DNA of 42,783 nucleotides from Dehalococcoidia bacterium UBA2160 (GTDB lineage Bacteria > Chloroflexota > Dehalococcoidia > Lucifugimonadales > UBA1123): positions 1 through 42,783 of the forward strand of contig DCWO01000071.1 of NCBI GenBank assembly GCA_002328865.1, read 5' to 3'. A program made the position numbers and the translations under genes. Of this stretch, positions 26,756 through 34,487 are shown in pieces. Numbering within the stretch: position 1 is the first letter of the stretch; every line of letters begins with the position of its first letter. The notes beneath the pieces were generated by a model. That model was given only the letters and a program-made list of their open reading frames with translations, did no database searches and was not told where the DNA came from.

Positions 26756-27277
26756 ATGCCAGACACCATCTACACCATCGGACACAGCAACCACACCTGG
26801 GAGAGCTTCAGCGCCCTGCTCCGGGCGCACGCCATCGAGCTCCTGATCGACGCGCGGACCAACCCGGTGTCCAGGTTCGCCCCATTCTCCAACAGTCGGA
26901 CGCTGCCTGGCCTGCTAGAGCAAGAGAACATCGAGTATGTCTATCTGGGTGGCCCGCTCGGCGGCAAACCCGCCGACGAGTCCTTCTACGACGCCAAAGG
27001 CAAACCGGACTATCGCAAGATGCGGGCCGAGGACGCCTTCCAAGAAGCCGTCGACGAGGCCGCGTCCATGGCGCAACGCTCGAACGTAGTGCTCATGTGC
27101 TCAGAAGAGGACCCGAGCCAGTGCCACCGACTGCTTTTGCTGGGACCCGCGCTCGAAGAGGCCAGGGGCTTTCACATGCTCCACATCCGCACATCCGGCG
27201 AAGTCGTCACCACCGGACGTCTGGGGCGGCTGCGGAAACACACCCAGCAGATCCAAGGCACGCTGCCAAGTGTCTGA
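26756..27277 (+). CDS. DUF488 family protein
   Basis: A 173-residue DUF488 protein whose molecular function is unknown. Family hallmarks are the N-terminal TIYTIGHSNHTWESF, LIDARTNPVSRFAPFSN, and the C-terminal cysteine motif CSEEDPSQCHR (about residues 117-127). I chose ATG 26756 (MPDTIYTIGHS) because the family begins here; the frame is open upstream to 26615 but that part has no homology-like features. AAGGA precedes the start at a short spacing. Confidence 0.87.
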   Translation: MPDTIYTIGHSNHTWESFSALLRAHAIELLIDARTNPVSRFAPFSNSRTLPGLLEQENIEYVYLGGPLGGKPADESFYDAKGKPDYRKMRAEDAFQEAVDEAASMAQRSNVVLMCSEEDPSQCHRLLLLGPALEEARGFHMLHIRTSGEVVTTGRLGRLRKHTQQIQGTLPSV

Positions 27278-27293
27278 TCTGGTAAAGGACACA

Positions 27294-27575
27294 ATTTGGT
27301 CCCACCCGCCCGCGATTGCTTCTGGGGGACGCCCCCAAGCCCCCGGGCAAGAGGGCTTTGCCCCCTTGCCGATCCCCCTATATTCCGTCTGGCCGACAGG
27401 CCGTTCGTCTCGCCAGGTGACGCTCACCACGGTAAATATGTCTCGAGGCATACGGCGTTCCAGGGTTCACACTCGCGACGTCGCGAGGGAGTCCAGAGGC
27501 AAGCTCCCTCTGGCAAGGGTCCTAGGGGATGTGCCCCTAGAATTGAACCTTGCGGGCGGGCGGGTGGGACAAAAT
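27294..27575. mobile_element. MITE-like non-autonomous element with terminal inverted repeats
   Basis: A 282-bp non-coding segment bounded by 20-bp terminal inverted repeats with one mismatch (27294-27313 and 27556-27575; shared core TCCCACCCGCCCGC). It is full of internal palindromes. These are a hairpin at 27345-27370, a perfect 16-bp palindrome CTCGCGACGTCGCGAG (27472-27487), a 7-bp stem at 27493-27513, and a CTAGGGG/CCCCTAG stem at 27522-27540. It begins 17 bp after the DUF488 stop. Base composition (C and G runs) differs from the surrounding genes. No transposase and no obvious target-site duplication are visible. Confidence 0.65.
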
Positions 27576-27596
27576 GCGTCCGCTAAGACATCGACA

Positions 27597-27632
27597 CAAA
27601 TCAAGATCTATGTTGTTGAGTATCTTGATTTG
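27597..27632. repeat. Perfect 11-bp inverted repeat next to the MITE-like element
   Basis: CAAATCAAGAT (27597-27607) and ATCTTGATTTG (27622-27632) form a perfect 11-bp stem with a 14-nt loop. AT-rich in contrast to the neighbouring element, it could be an operator-like site, a relic of another insertion, or a weak terminator. The rest of the gap (27633-27796) shows nothing further. Confidence 0.5.
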
Positions 27633-27796
27633 CGAAGCTTAATGTTGCGACGCGTGAGTACGCGCCCGAGCGGAATCTGATTGCCACCATGTCCAACCGA
27701 TTAAACACATCGCAACCTGACCCGAAAACATTCGACGCTGAGAGTATCGGACTTGTCCGCATGTACCCCGTGTCATGAACTGAAGGGACAACACCG

Positions 27797-29026
27797 TTGG
27801 AAACCGCTGAGGCGGCGCCACAGACCAAAACAGACATCAGGAACCGCGCCTGGTTCATGATCTCCGGGCTTGCGGCCGGCCACGCCGTGTTCCACTGGCT
27901 CATCCAAAGTTCGGTGGTCGTCCTGCCCGAGATACAAAGCACGTTCCAGCTCAGCGGCATCGGTGTGGGAGTCGTGCTGACCGTGCGGGAGGTCGTGTCG
28001 GGGATCGTCGTCCTGCCCGGCGGCATCGTCGTCGACCTGCTCCGGCGACACTGGGGAGTGTTTCTTGCAGCGTGCATTGGCGGATTCAGCCTCGGCACCC
28101 TGCTGATGAGTCTGTCTCCGGTCTTCCTGCTGCTGCTGGCCGGGATGGCCATGGTCGCGATCAGCCACTCGCTGTGGCATCTTCCGGCATCGGCTTCGCT
28201 GTCGGCGCACTTCCCGGAGAACCGCGGGACGGCGCTGTCGTTTCATGGCGTCGGGGGCAGCGTCGGCGACGTGCTCGGACCGATAGTCACGGGGGCGCTG
28301 TTGGCGGTCATGAGTTGGAGGGGCATCCTCGGCATCTACGGGGCCCTGCCATTGTTCCTCGCGTTCATGGCCCTCTGGTCTTTCAAGAACATCGGCGGGA
28401 CTGCCGCAACTCCGGACCTCCGAGACCGCATCGCCGTTACCAAGCGACTGCTGAGGAACCGTTCACTGTGGACAATCACCCTGGTGAAAGGGCTGCGCGG
28501 AATGGCTCTCGCGGCGCTCGTCACCATCCTGCCGTTGTATCTCGCCAACGATCTGGACCTCAGCTCCCAGTCCAGGGGCATTCACATCGGACTCTTGATC
28601 GCCATAGGGATCGTCGCCAAGCCGGTCGCGGGACAGCTCTCGGATCGGCTGGGCCGCAAGCGTGTGCTCGTTCCGGGGCTCGTCTGGTCATGCGGAGTCA
28701 CGCTGTCCCTGCTGGTCGCCGACCAGGGAATCGCACTGACGGTGGCGATAGTTCTCCTCGGCCTATTCCTATATCCGGATCAACCCATAACCACCGCAGC
28801 GACTCTCGAGATGGTGGACCGGAACGTCGCATCCACTGCATTAGGTTTGACCGCCTCGGCCGGCTTCTTTCTCAGCTCCTTCTCGCCGATAATCGCAGGC
28901 GCGCTCTACGAGTCGAATGGCATCGACGCTGTTCTGTACTACGTGGCAACGCTCTTCGCCTTGGCGGCGATCATATTCGCGATCTTGCCGCTGGGGTCAC
29001 GAGGAACGAGCGACGAAGGCCGCTGA
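27797..29026 (+). CDS. MFS transporter
   Basis: A 409-residue, twelve-helix major facilitator protein. The signature loop between helices 2 and 3 is GGIVVDLLRRHWGV. The conserved helix-4/5 region has AHFPENRGTALSFHGVGGSV, and the second-half loop is AGQLSDRLGRKRVLVPGL. The first helix contains HAVFHWLIQSSVVVLPEI, a layout seen in fosmidomycin-resistance-like MFS proteins. Substrate unknown. The TTG start at 27797 is supported by GAAGGGA 8-9 nt upstream. It is convergent with ruvB, and the 79-bp gap contains only a 6-bp GTGGCG/CGCCAC inverted repeat. Confidence 0.9.
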   Translation: METAEAAPQTKTDIRNRAWFMISGLAAGHAVFHWLIQSSVVVLPEIQSTFQLSGIGVGVVLTVREVVSGIVVLPGGIVVDLLRRHWGVFLAACIGGFSLGTLLMSLSPVFLLLLAGMAMVAISHSLWHLPASASLSAHFPENRGTALSFHGVGGSVGDVLGPIVTGALLAVMSWRGILGIYGALPLFLAFMALWSFKNIGGTAATPDLRDRIAVTKRLLRNRSLWTITLVKGLRGMALAALVTILPLYLANDLDLSSQSRGIHIGLLIAIGIVAKPVAGQLSDRLGRKRVLVPGLVWSCGVTLSLLVADQGIALTVAIVLLGLFLYPDQPITTAATLEMVDRNVASTALGLTASAGFFLSSFSPIIAGALYESNGIDAVLYYVATLFALAAIIFAILPLGSRGTSDEGR

Positions 29027-29105
29027 CGGATTTGTTGAGATCGAGTGATGTCGCTGCACTGCGGCGGCACGTGGCGACGGTTTGCCGGGCGGCGCCACCA
29101 TGCGT

Positions 29106-30140
29106 CTAAAACAGCGTCGGCTGGTCCGATGACAGGCTCGTCGGGAGAGCGTAGCCGAGGTGTTCGTAGGCGTGGCGGGTGGCGACTCGACCGCGGGGGG
29201 TGCGGTTCAGGAAGCCAAGTTGCAGCAGGTAGGGCTCGTAGACGTCCTCGATGGTGTCCGACTCTTCGCTGATGGACGCGGCCAGCGTGTCGATGCCGAC
29301 GGGGCCGCCGTCGAACTTTTCGATGATCGAGCGCAGCACCAGGTGGTCGATGCCCTCCAGGCCGAGTTGGTCGACCTCGAGCCGTCCGAGCGCCTCGCTG
29401 GCGACCTCAGCCGTTATCACGTTGTCGGCCATCACCTGCGCGTAGTCTCGGACCCGCCGGAGCAGCCGGTTTGCGACCCTGGGAGTGCCCCGAGCTCGTC
29501 GGGCGATCTCGTCAACGCCGTCAGGCTGAGCTTCGATCTCAAGTATCCGCGACGAGCGGGCCACGATGGTCTGCATCGACTCGTAGTCGTAGAAGTCCAG
29601 CCGGTGGACGGAACCGAACCGGTCTCGGAGCGGGGCGCTGACCATGCCGTAGCGAGTGGTGGCGCCGATCAGCGTGAACGGCTTCACCGTAAGGTTCATG
29701 CTTCGGGCTTTGAGACCCTTGTCGATCACCCACGAGACGAAGTAGTCTTCCATCGCGGGATACAGAATCTCTTCGACGACGCGGCTGAGGCGGTGAATCT
29801 CGTCGATGAACAGCACGTCGTCTTCACGGAGCTGCGTCAGAATCGCCACCATGTCGCCGGGGCGTTCGATGGCCGGGCCGGACGTTGCCTTGATGCGCAC
29901 GCCCATCTCGGTGGCAATGATGTTGGCGAGCGTGGTCTTGCCGAGGCCGGGAGGTCCGTACAGCAGCAGATGGTCGAGCGGTTCGGCTCGTTGCTGAGCC
30001 GCTTTGATGCCAATGTGGAGGTTCTCTTTGAGTTTAGCCTGCCCGACGTAATCCGCCAGCTTCCTGGGTCGGAGGCTGTTGTCAAGTTTGTGGTCGTCTT
30101 CTTGTGGAGTCCCGGAGACGACGCGTTGTACTTGGGTCAT
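29106..30140 (-). CDS. ruvB: Holliday junction branch migration ATPase RuvB
   Basis: AAA+ motor that, with RuvA, drives branch migration of Holliday junctions. Walker A is LLYGPPGLGKTTLA, Walker B is VLFIDEIHRLS, sensor 1 is LIGATTRYG, and the arginine-finger region is APLRDRFG. The C-terminal winged-helix domain has PYLLQLGFLNRTPRGRVAT. I chose ATG 30140 (MTQVQRVV, 344 residues); the frame is open to 30182 but the promoter and family length favour the shorter form. ruvA and ruvC are not adjacent. A near-consensus promoter lies about 100 bp upstream. Confidence 0.97.
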   Translation of the reverse strand: MTQVQRVVSGTPQEDDHKLDNSLRPRKLADYVGQAKLKENLHIGIKAAQQRAEPLDHLLLYGPPGLGKTTLANIIATEMGVRIKATSGPAIERPGDMVAILTQLREDDVLFIDEIHRLSRVVEEILYPAMEDYFVSWVIDKGLKARSMNLTVKPFTLIGATTRYGMVSAPLRDRFGSVHRLDFYDYESMQTIVARSSRILEIEAQPDGVDEIARRARGTPRVANRLLRRVRDYAQVMADNVITAEVASEALGRLEVDQLGLEGIDHLVLRSIIEKFDGGPVGIDTLAASISEESDTIEDVYEPYLLQLGFLNRTPRGRVATRHAYEHLGYALPTSLSSDQPTLF

Positions 30141-30238
30141 GCTCGAGCTGCCTCGTTCGAGAGTTGCCAGCACTATACACAAGGCGCTGGATTCGTGCTA
30201 GCAAGGACATGGCCGATTGCCGATTAGAACTATTGTTC

Positions 30239-30267
30239 ATTCTATGGTTCGCTGTTTGGAGTGTCAA
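30239..30267 (-). promoter_or_regulatory. Near-consensus sigma-70 promoter for ruvB
   Basis: On the minus strand TTGACA (30267-30262), a 17-bp spacer and TAGAAT (30244-30239) match the consensus at 6/6 and 5/6. The predicted leader of ruvB is about 90 nt. It lies in the divergent region shared with the GNAT operon. Confidence 0.65.
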
Positions 30268-30292
30268 GCAGCGTCAGGCGTCGCGCATCGAG

Positions 30293-30298
30293 TATAAT
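30293..30298 (+). promoter_or_regulatory. Consensus -10 element of the GNAT-to-mutase operon
   Basis: A perfect TATAAT 39 bp upstream of the GNAT ATG. No good -35 is seen at 16-18 bp, so another factor may contribute. It would drive the nine-gene plus-strand run that follows. Confidence 0.45.
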
Positions 30299-30337
30299 CG
30301 AGGTTCGAGTCAATCATTTTGTTGCCAGGAGACAGCC

Positions 30338-30913
30338 ATGTTCAGCGAAGAGATCGGCGACGACGCCGAGTTGCGCATGCTCCAACCCCATCACGCCGAA
30401 GAGCTTTACGCTCTGGTCGACGCCAACCGGGAGCACCTCAGACGTTGGCTGCCCTGGGTCGACGCCGTTACGTCCGTGGATATGGAGCGAGACTTCATCC
30501 AGGCGAGTCTGGGCGGATTCGCGCGAGACGGGAGCTTCGTCGCTGGGCTATGGCATCGAGGCCACATAGCCGGGGCCATCGGCTTGGACCCCATCAATTG
30601 GGCCAACAGGATCGCGAGCATCGGCTATTTCCTGGGCGAGATATCCCAGGGCAAAGGGCTGATCACCCGCGCATGTCTGGCGATGGTGGACTACTCGCTG
30701 GTGGAACTGAAGCTGAATCGCGTTGAGATTCACGTCGCCACGGAGAACCACCGCAGCCAGGCGATCCCCAAGAGGCTCGGGTTCAAGCAAGAAGGCATCC
30801 TGCGGCAAGTGGAATGGTTGTACGACCATTACGTGGACCACATCGTCTTCGGCATGTTGGCGGAAGAGTGGCACGAACTCGCCGGGAAGACCAACGGCGG
30901 AGGGAGCAGATGA
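30338..30913 (+). CDS. GNAT acetyltransferase, RimJ/RimL type
   Basis: A 191-residue N-acetyltransferase. It resembles ribosomal-protein-serine acetyltransferases (RimL/YdaF-like): ELRMLQPHHAEELYALVDAN at the start, WLPWVDAV, the acetyl-CoA pyrophosphate loop in GEISQGKGLITRACLAMVDY (about residues 101-120), and ENHRSQAIPKRLGFKQEG near the end. ATG 30338 has a clear AGGAG site. Its stop overlaps the next start (ATGA). The substrate is unknown; modification of a ribosomal protein is the family's usual role. Confidence 0.88.
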   Translation: MFSEEIGDDAELRMLQPHHAEELYALVDANREHLRRWLPWVDAVTSVDMERDFIQASLGGFARDGSFVAGLWHRGHIAGAIGLDPINWANRIASIGYFLGEISQGKGLITRACLAMVDYSLVELKLNRVEIHVATENHRSQAIPKRLGFKQEGILRQVEWLYDHYVDHIVFGMLAEEWHELAGKTNGGGSR

Positions 30914-31740
30914 CCGAAGAGCCGTCAGCGAACGAATTTCAGCATCTGAACGAAGAGGTCCGCGACATTTGGGATGCCAACGCCGACTTCTGGGATCAAC
31001 GGATGGGAGAGGGCAACGACTTCCACAGAGACCTCATCATGCCCAACCAGCTAGCGTTGCTGGACATCCAACCCGGCGACAACGTGCTGGACGTCGGGTG
31101 CGGCAACGGCCAGTTCGCCAGGCAGATGGCAGACCGCGGCGCGCGTGTCGTCGGAGTCGATATCGCAGAGCGCATGATCGAAAATGCCGTCTCCCGAAGT
31201 CAGGACTACGGCGATCGAGTCCGTTTCGCTGTTGCCGACGCCACCGATGAGAACGCAATGCTGAAGGTTGGCGAGGGAGCTTACGACGCGATCTGCTGCA
31301 CCATGGCGATCATGGACATGGCCAGCATCGAGCCCTTGAGCTCCGCTGTGCGCCGGTTGCTGAAGCCCGGTGGCCGCTTCGTCTTCTCCGTAATGCACCC
31401 TGTGTTCAACTCGCCCAAAGACCTCGTGAGGACGGTAGATCGAACCGAGACCGAGGACGGCCTGATCATCGACACCTACTCCGTCAAGATCTCCAAGTAC
31501 ATCCAGTCCGTCGCGTACAAAGGGCTAGCCATGCTGGGCCAGCCCGAACCCCAACATTACTTCCACCGGCCGATCAGCGGGTTGCTTAACGTCTTCTTCC
31601 GCGACGGCTTCACGTTGGATGGGATCGAGGAGCCGGTGTTCGGCAGCGACACTGCTCCGAACGGCACTCTGGACTGGGACAATTTCAACCAGATACCGCC
31701 CGTGCTGGTCGTCAGGCTACGTCCGGGCACTGCCCGATGA
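30910..31740 (+). CDS. Class I SAM-dependent methyltransferase (first of two)
   Basis: A 276-residue class I methyltransferase with the SAM-binding motif VLDVGCGNGQFARQM (about 58-72), the acidic end of strand 2 (VVGVDIAERMI), and the post-motif RRLLKPGGRFVFSVMHPVFN. The N-terminal segment IWDANADFWDQRMGEGND is typical of small-molecule methyltransferases of the UbiE/Methyltransf_11 group. It overlaps both neighbours by ATGA. The substrate is unknown. Confidence 0.88.
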   Translation: MTEEPSANEFQHLNEEVRDIWDANADFWDQRMGEGNDFHRDLIMPNQLALLDIQPGDNVLDVGCGNGQFARQMADRGARVVGVDIAERMIENAVSRSQDYGDRVRFAVADATDENAMLKVGEGAYDAICCTMAIMDMASIEPLSSAVRRLLKPGGRFVFSVMHPVFNSPKDLVRTVDRTETEDGLIIDTYSVKISKYIQSVAYKGLAMLGQPEPQHYFHRPISGLLNVFFRDGFTLDGIEEPVFGSDTAPNGTLDWDNFNQIPPVLVVRLRPGTAR

Positions 31741-32552
31741 GTCAAGACCGGCCCGGCTGGTCCGAAGAAGATTCAACCCTCTACGAGCAGCTCGCGCTGG
31801 TCGCGGTCCCGTGCCGCGAAGAGCAGCTTGCCACCTTGATTACGCAAATCCCATTCGGCGTCGACGAAAGCTTCCGGATAGTTGAGTTGGCGTGCGGCGG
31901 CGGCAGTCTGGCTCGGGCTTTGATGGAGCTGTACCCACGAGCAACATTGCTTGCGATGGACGGCTCTTCCAGTATGCTCCGGGCTGCGCGGCAGCGTCTA
32001 GTCGGTTTTGGATCCAGGGCGGAAGTGGCGTCGTTCGATCTGGCCGCCGATGACTGGTATGTTCGGATCGAAGGCGCCGGTTGTGTCATCTCCACGCTGG
32101 CAGTCCACCACCTCCCAGATGAGGGCAAGCGCCGGTTGTTCCGGTCCGTCTTCGACCGCCTGCATCAGACGGGAGCGCTGTTGATCGCCGACGTCATCGC
32201 CGGGTTCAGACCGCAGACCTGGGGCTTGCACGCGGACCTCTACGATAGAATCGCCAAGGCGCAGTCTCTCTCCTCAACGGGATCACGCAACCTGGTCGAG
32301 CAATTGGAACGGGAAGAGTGGAATTTGTTCCGCCACCCCGACCCCGTGGACATGCCAGCAACAATCGGCGAACAACTCGCTTGGCTCGGCGAGGCGGGGT
32401 TCCGGGATGTGGATTGCTGGTGGCTCCGGGCAGGACACGCGGTGTTCGGAGGGTACAAGACCGCGTGGGTCGGAAAATCCCATGGTGTGCCGATAAACGG
32501 TCCCTCGTACGACCACGCGCTAACCGCCGTATTCGATGCGCTGGCAAATTGA
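31737..32552 (+). CDS. Class I SAM-dependent methyltransferase (second of two)
   Basis: A 271-residue class I methyltransferase, with motif I VELACGGGSLARAL (about 48-61), strand-2 acid LLAMDGSSSML, and motif STLAVHHLPDEGKRRLF. It is only distantly similar to the preceding methyltransferase, so this is not a recent duplication. ATG 31737 overlaps the previous stop (ATGA). The C-terminal GEAGFRDVDCWWLRAGHAVFG is typical of this group. The substrate is unknown. Confidence 0.87.
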   Translation: MSQDRPGWSEEDSTLYEQLALVAVPCREEQLATLITQIPFGVDESFRIVELACGGGSLARALMELYPRATLLAMDGSSSMLRAARQRLVGFGSRAEVASFDLAADDWYVRIEGAGCVISTLAVHHLPDEGKRRLFRSVFDRLHQTGALLIADVIAGFRPQTWGLHADLYDRIAKAQSLSSTGSRNLVEQLEREEWNLFRHPDPVDMPATIGEQLAWLGEAGFRDVDCWWLRAGHAVFGGYKTAWVGKSHGVPINGPSYDHALTAVFDALAN

Positions 32553-32625
32553 CACCCACGCGGCCAAAACATACACTCGGACCAACCTCGACGAAACCCC
32601 AACGTCCCAGTCAGGAGAACTCGCC

Positions 32626-34281
32626 GTGCCAAGCACAAACAAATCAGAATGGGAAGAGAACACGCTCGGTCCGGTGAAGAATCGGTTCGGCGAACGGCGC
32701 GAGCGCTTCGAAACCGCGTCCGGCCTCGATATCGACACGACCTACTCTCCGGAAGATCGATCCGGCGCAGCCGACGCCGACGACCGCGAATACCCGGGTG
32801 AATTCCCGTACACTCGCGGCATTCAGCCCAACATGTACAGAGGCAGGTACTGGACGATGCGCCAGTATGCCGGGCTTGCTTCGCCCGAGGAGTCGAACCG
32901 TCGATACCGCTACCTGCTTAGTCAAGGGCAAGAGGGCCTGAGCATCGCCTTCGACCTTCCGACGCAAACCGGATACGACTCCGATCATCCCCTGGCCCGC
33001 GGCGAGGTCGGTCGCACCGGAGTCCCCATCAGCAGCCTGGCCGACTTGGAAGTGCTGTTCGAAGGCATCCCCCTGGACCAGGTCAGCACCTCGATGACCA
33101 TCAACTCCACTGCCTCCATCCTTCTCGCGATGTATGTGGCTCTGGCTCGCAAACAGGGAGTGTCGCTCGACAAACTGAACGGCACCGTCCAGAACGACAT
33201 TCTCAAAGAGTACATCGCCCGGAGCACGTACATCTACCCTCCCCAGCCCTCGATGCGGTTGGTCACCGACACGTTCTCGTTCTGCGCGGAGGAGGTCCCG
33301 CGCTGGAACACGATCAGCATCAGCGGTTATCACATGGCCGAAGCCGGAGCGACGGCCGTTCAGGAGCTCGCCTTCACGTTCGCCAATGCAATCGCGTACG
33401 TTCAGGCGGCGCTCGACACGGGCATGGACATCGATACCTTTGGCGGCAGGCTGTCGTTCTTCTTCGTAGCCCAAAGCAACCTGTTCGAGGAGATCGCCAA
33501 GTTCCGCGCGGCTCGTAGGATGTGGGCCAAGATCATGCGCGACCGTTTCGGGGCGAAGAACCCTCGTTCGTGGATGTGTCGGTTCCATACCCAGACGGCA
33601 GGCGTGACGTTGACCGCCCAACAATCGGAGAACAACGTTGTCCGGACGACGCTTCAGGCGCTGTCAGCGGTCCTCGGCGGCACCCAGTCGTTGCACGTAA
33701 ACTCACGTGACGAAGCCCTTGCGCTGCCCACCGAGGAGTCGGTCCAGCTTTCGCTGCGCACGCAGCAAGTGCTCGCCCACGAATCGGGCGTCAGCGACAC
33801 GGTCGACCCCTTGGCCGGTTCGTACTACGTGGAATCGCTTACCGACAGACTCGAACAGACGGCTTTCGAGTACATCAAACGCATCGACGACATGGGCGGA
33901 GCCATGGCCGCGTTGGACAACGGCTTCCAGATCAACGAAATCCACGAGAGTGCGTTCAAGTACCAGCGCTCTGTCGAGTCCGAGGAACGCATCGTCGTCG
34001 GCGTCAACCGCTTCCAGACCGAAACTCCGCCCATCGAGCAGCTTCAAACCATCGACCGATCCCAGACGGAACGCCAACTCGCCCGTCTCGCCAAGGTCAA
34101 GCAAGACCGCGACGACGCCCGAGTCGCGTCAACCCTCGAACGGCTGGCCCGGGTCACCGCCGGAACCGAGAACACCGTGCCGGCGATAATCGACTGTGTC
34201 GAAGCGTACGCCACCCTTGGGGAGATCGCGGACGTGTTCCGAGACGCGTTCGGCACACAACAGGAACAATCACCGTTCTAG
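32626..34281 (+). CDS. Methylmalonyl-CoA mutase, large (catalytic) subunit
   Basis: A 551-residue TIM-barrel subunit of the coenzyme B12-dependent mutase interconverting (R)-methylmalonyl-CoA and succinyl-CoA. It lacks a B12 domain, which is supplied by the gene at 39233. Key positions are present: the active-site Tyr in NMYRGRYWTMRQYAG, Gln and Arg in VQNDILKEYIARSTYI, and His in SISGYHMAEAGA. The Arg, which binds the carboxylate in known mutases, argues for methylmalonyl-CoA and against isobutyryl-CoA. GTG 32626 has AGGAG upstream. The frame is open to 32536 but overlaps the methyltransferase. No meaB chaperone gene is seen here. Confidence 0.95.
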   Translation: MPSTNKSEWEENTLGPVKNRFGERRERFETASGLDIDTTYSPEDRSGAADADDREYPGEFPYTRGIQPNMYRGRYWTMRQYAGLASPEESNRRYRYLLSQGQEGLSIAFDLPTQTGYDSDHPLARGEVGRTGVPISSLADLEVLFEGIPLDQVSTSMTINSTASILLAMYVALARKQGVSLDKLNGTVQNDILKEYIARSTYIYPPQPSMRLVTDTFSFCAEEVPRWNTISISGYHMAEAGATAVQELAFTFANAIAYVQAALDTGMDIDTFGGRLSFFFVAQSNLFEEIAKFRAARRMWAKIMRDRFGAKNPRSWMCRFHTQTAGVTLTAQQSENNVVRTTLQALSAVLGGTQSLHVNSRDEALALPTEESVQLSLRTQQVLAHESGVSDTVDPLAGSYYVESLTDRLEQTAFEYIKRIDDMGGAMAALDNGFQINEIHESAFKYQRSVESEERIVVGVNRFQTETPPIEQLQTIDRSQTERQLARLAKVKQDRDDARVASTLERLARVTAGTENTVPAIIDCVEAYATLGEIADVFRDAFGTQQEQSPF

Positions 34282-34325
34282 GTTATTCTGGCGCCAACGA
34301 AAGTTTGGTCCAAAAGCAGCTTTGT

Positions 34326-34369
34326 CCGTTTGTGGTGAGTGCCGATGTGCCGGCGCTCACCACAAACGG
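34326..34369. other. Long intergenic hairpin between mutase and CoA-transferase genes
   Basis: A 19-bp stem (34326-34344 with 34351-34369) with one G-T pair and a 6-nt loop; the arms carry CCGTTTGTGGTGAG and CTCACCACAAACGG. No T-run follows on either strand, unlike the two terminators above. It lies in the 206-bp gap that interrupts the operon and could be an attenuator, an RNA-processing or mRNA-stability site, or a small repeat element. Confidence 0.7.
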
Positions 34370-34487
34370 AAAGAACGACACTCCGTGACAGGTTCCGAAG
34401 ACATATCGCTTCGACCTGTCGGTTCAACCCGGCAACGTACATAGGCATGGCAGCGGACGGCAGAGTTGGCTGAGGATGGGGGCAACC

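Noticed and set aside
27270..27680. 136-codon ORF spanning the MITE-like element
   Set aside because: It crosses both terminal inverted repeats and several hairpins, with low-complexity translation and no protein motif.
29160..30227. Long plus-strand ORF (355 codons) opposite ruvB
   Set aside because: It is antisense to a certain ruvB gene. Its composition is that of a codon-bias shadow. The similar long ORFs opposite rpoD (5563-6555), the oxidoreductase (18-935) and the ABC exporter (25570-26481) were rejected for the same reason.
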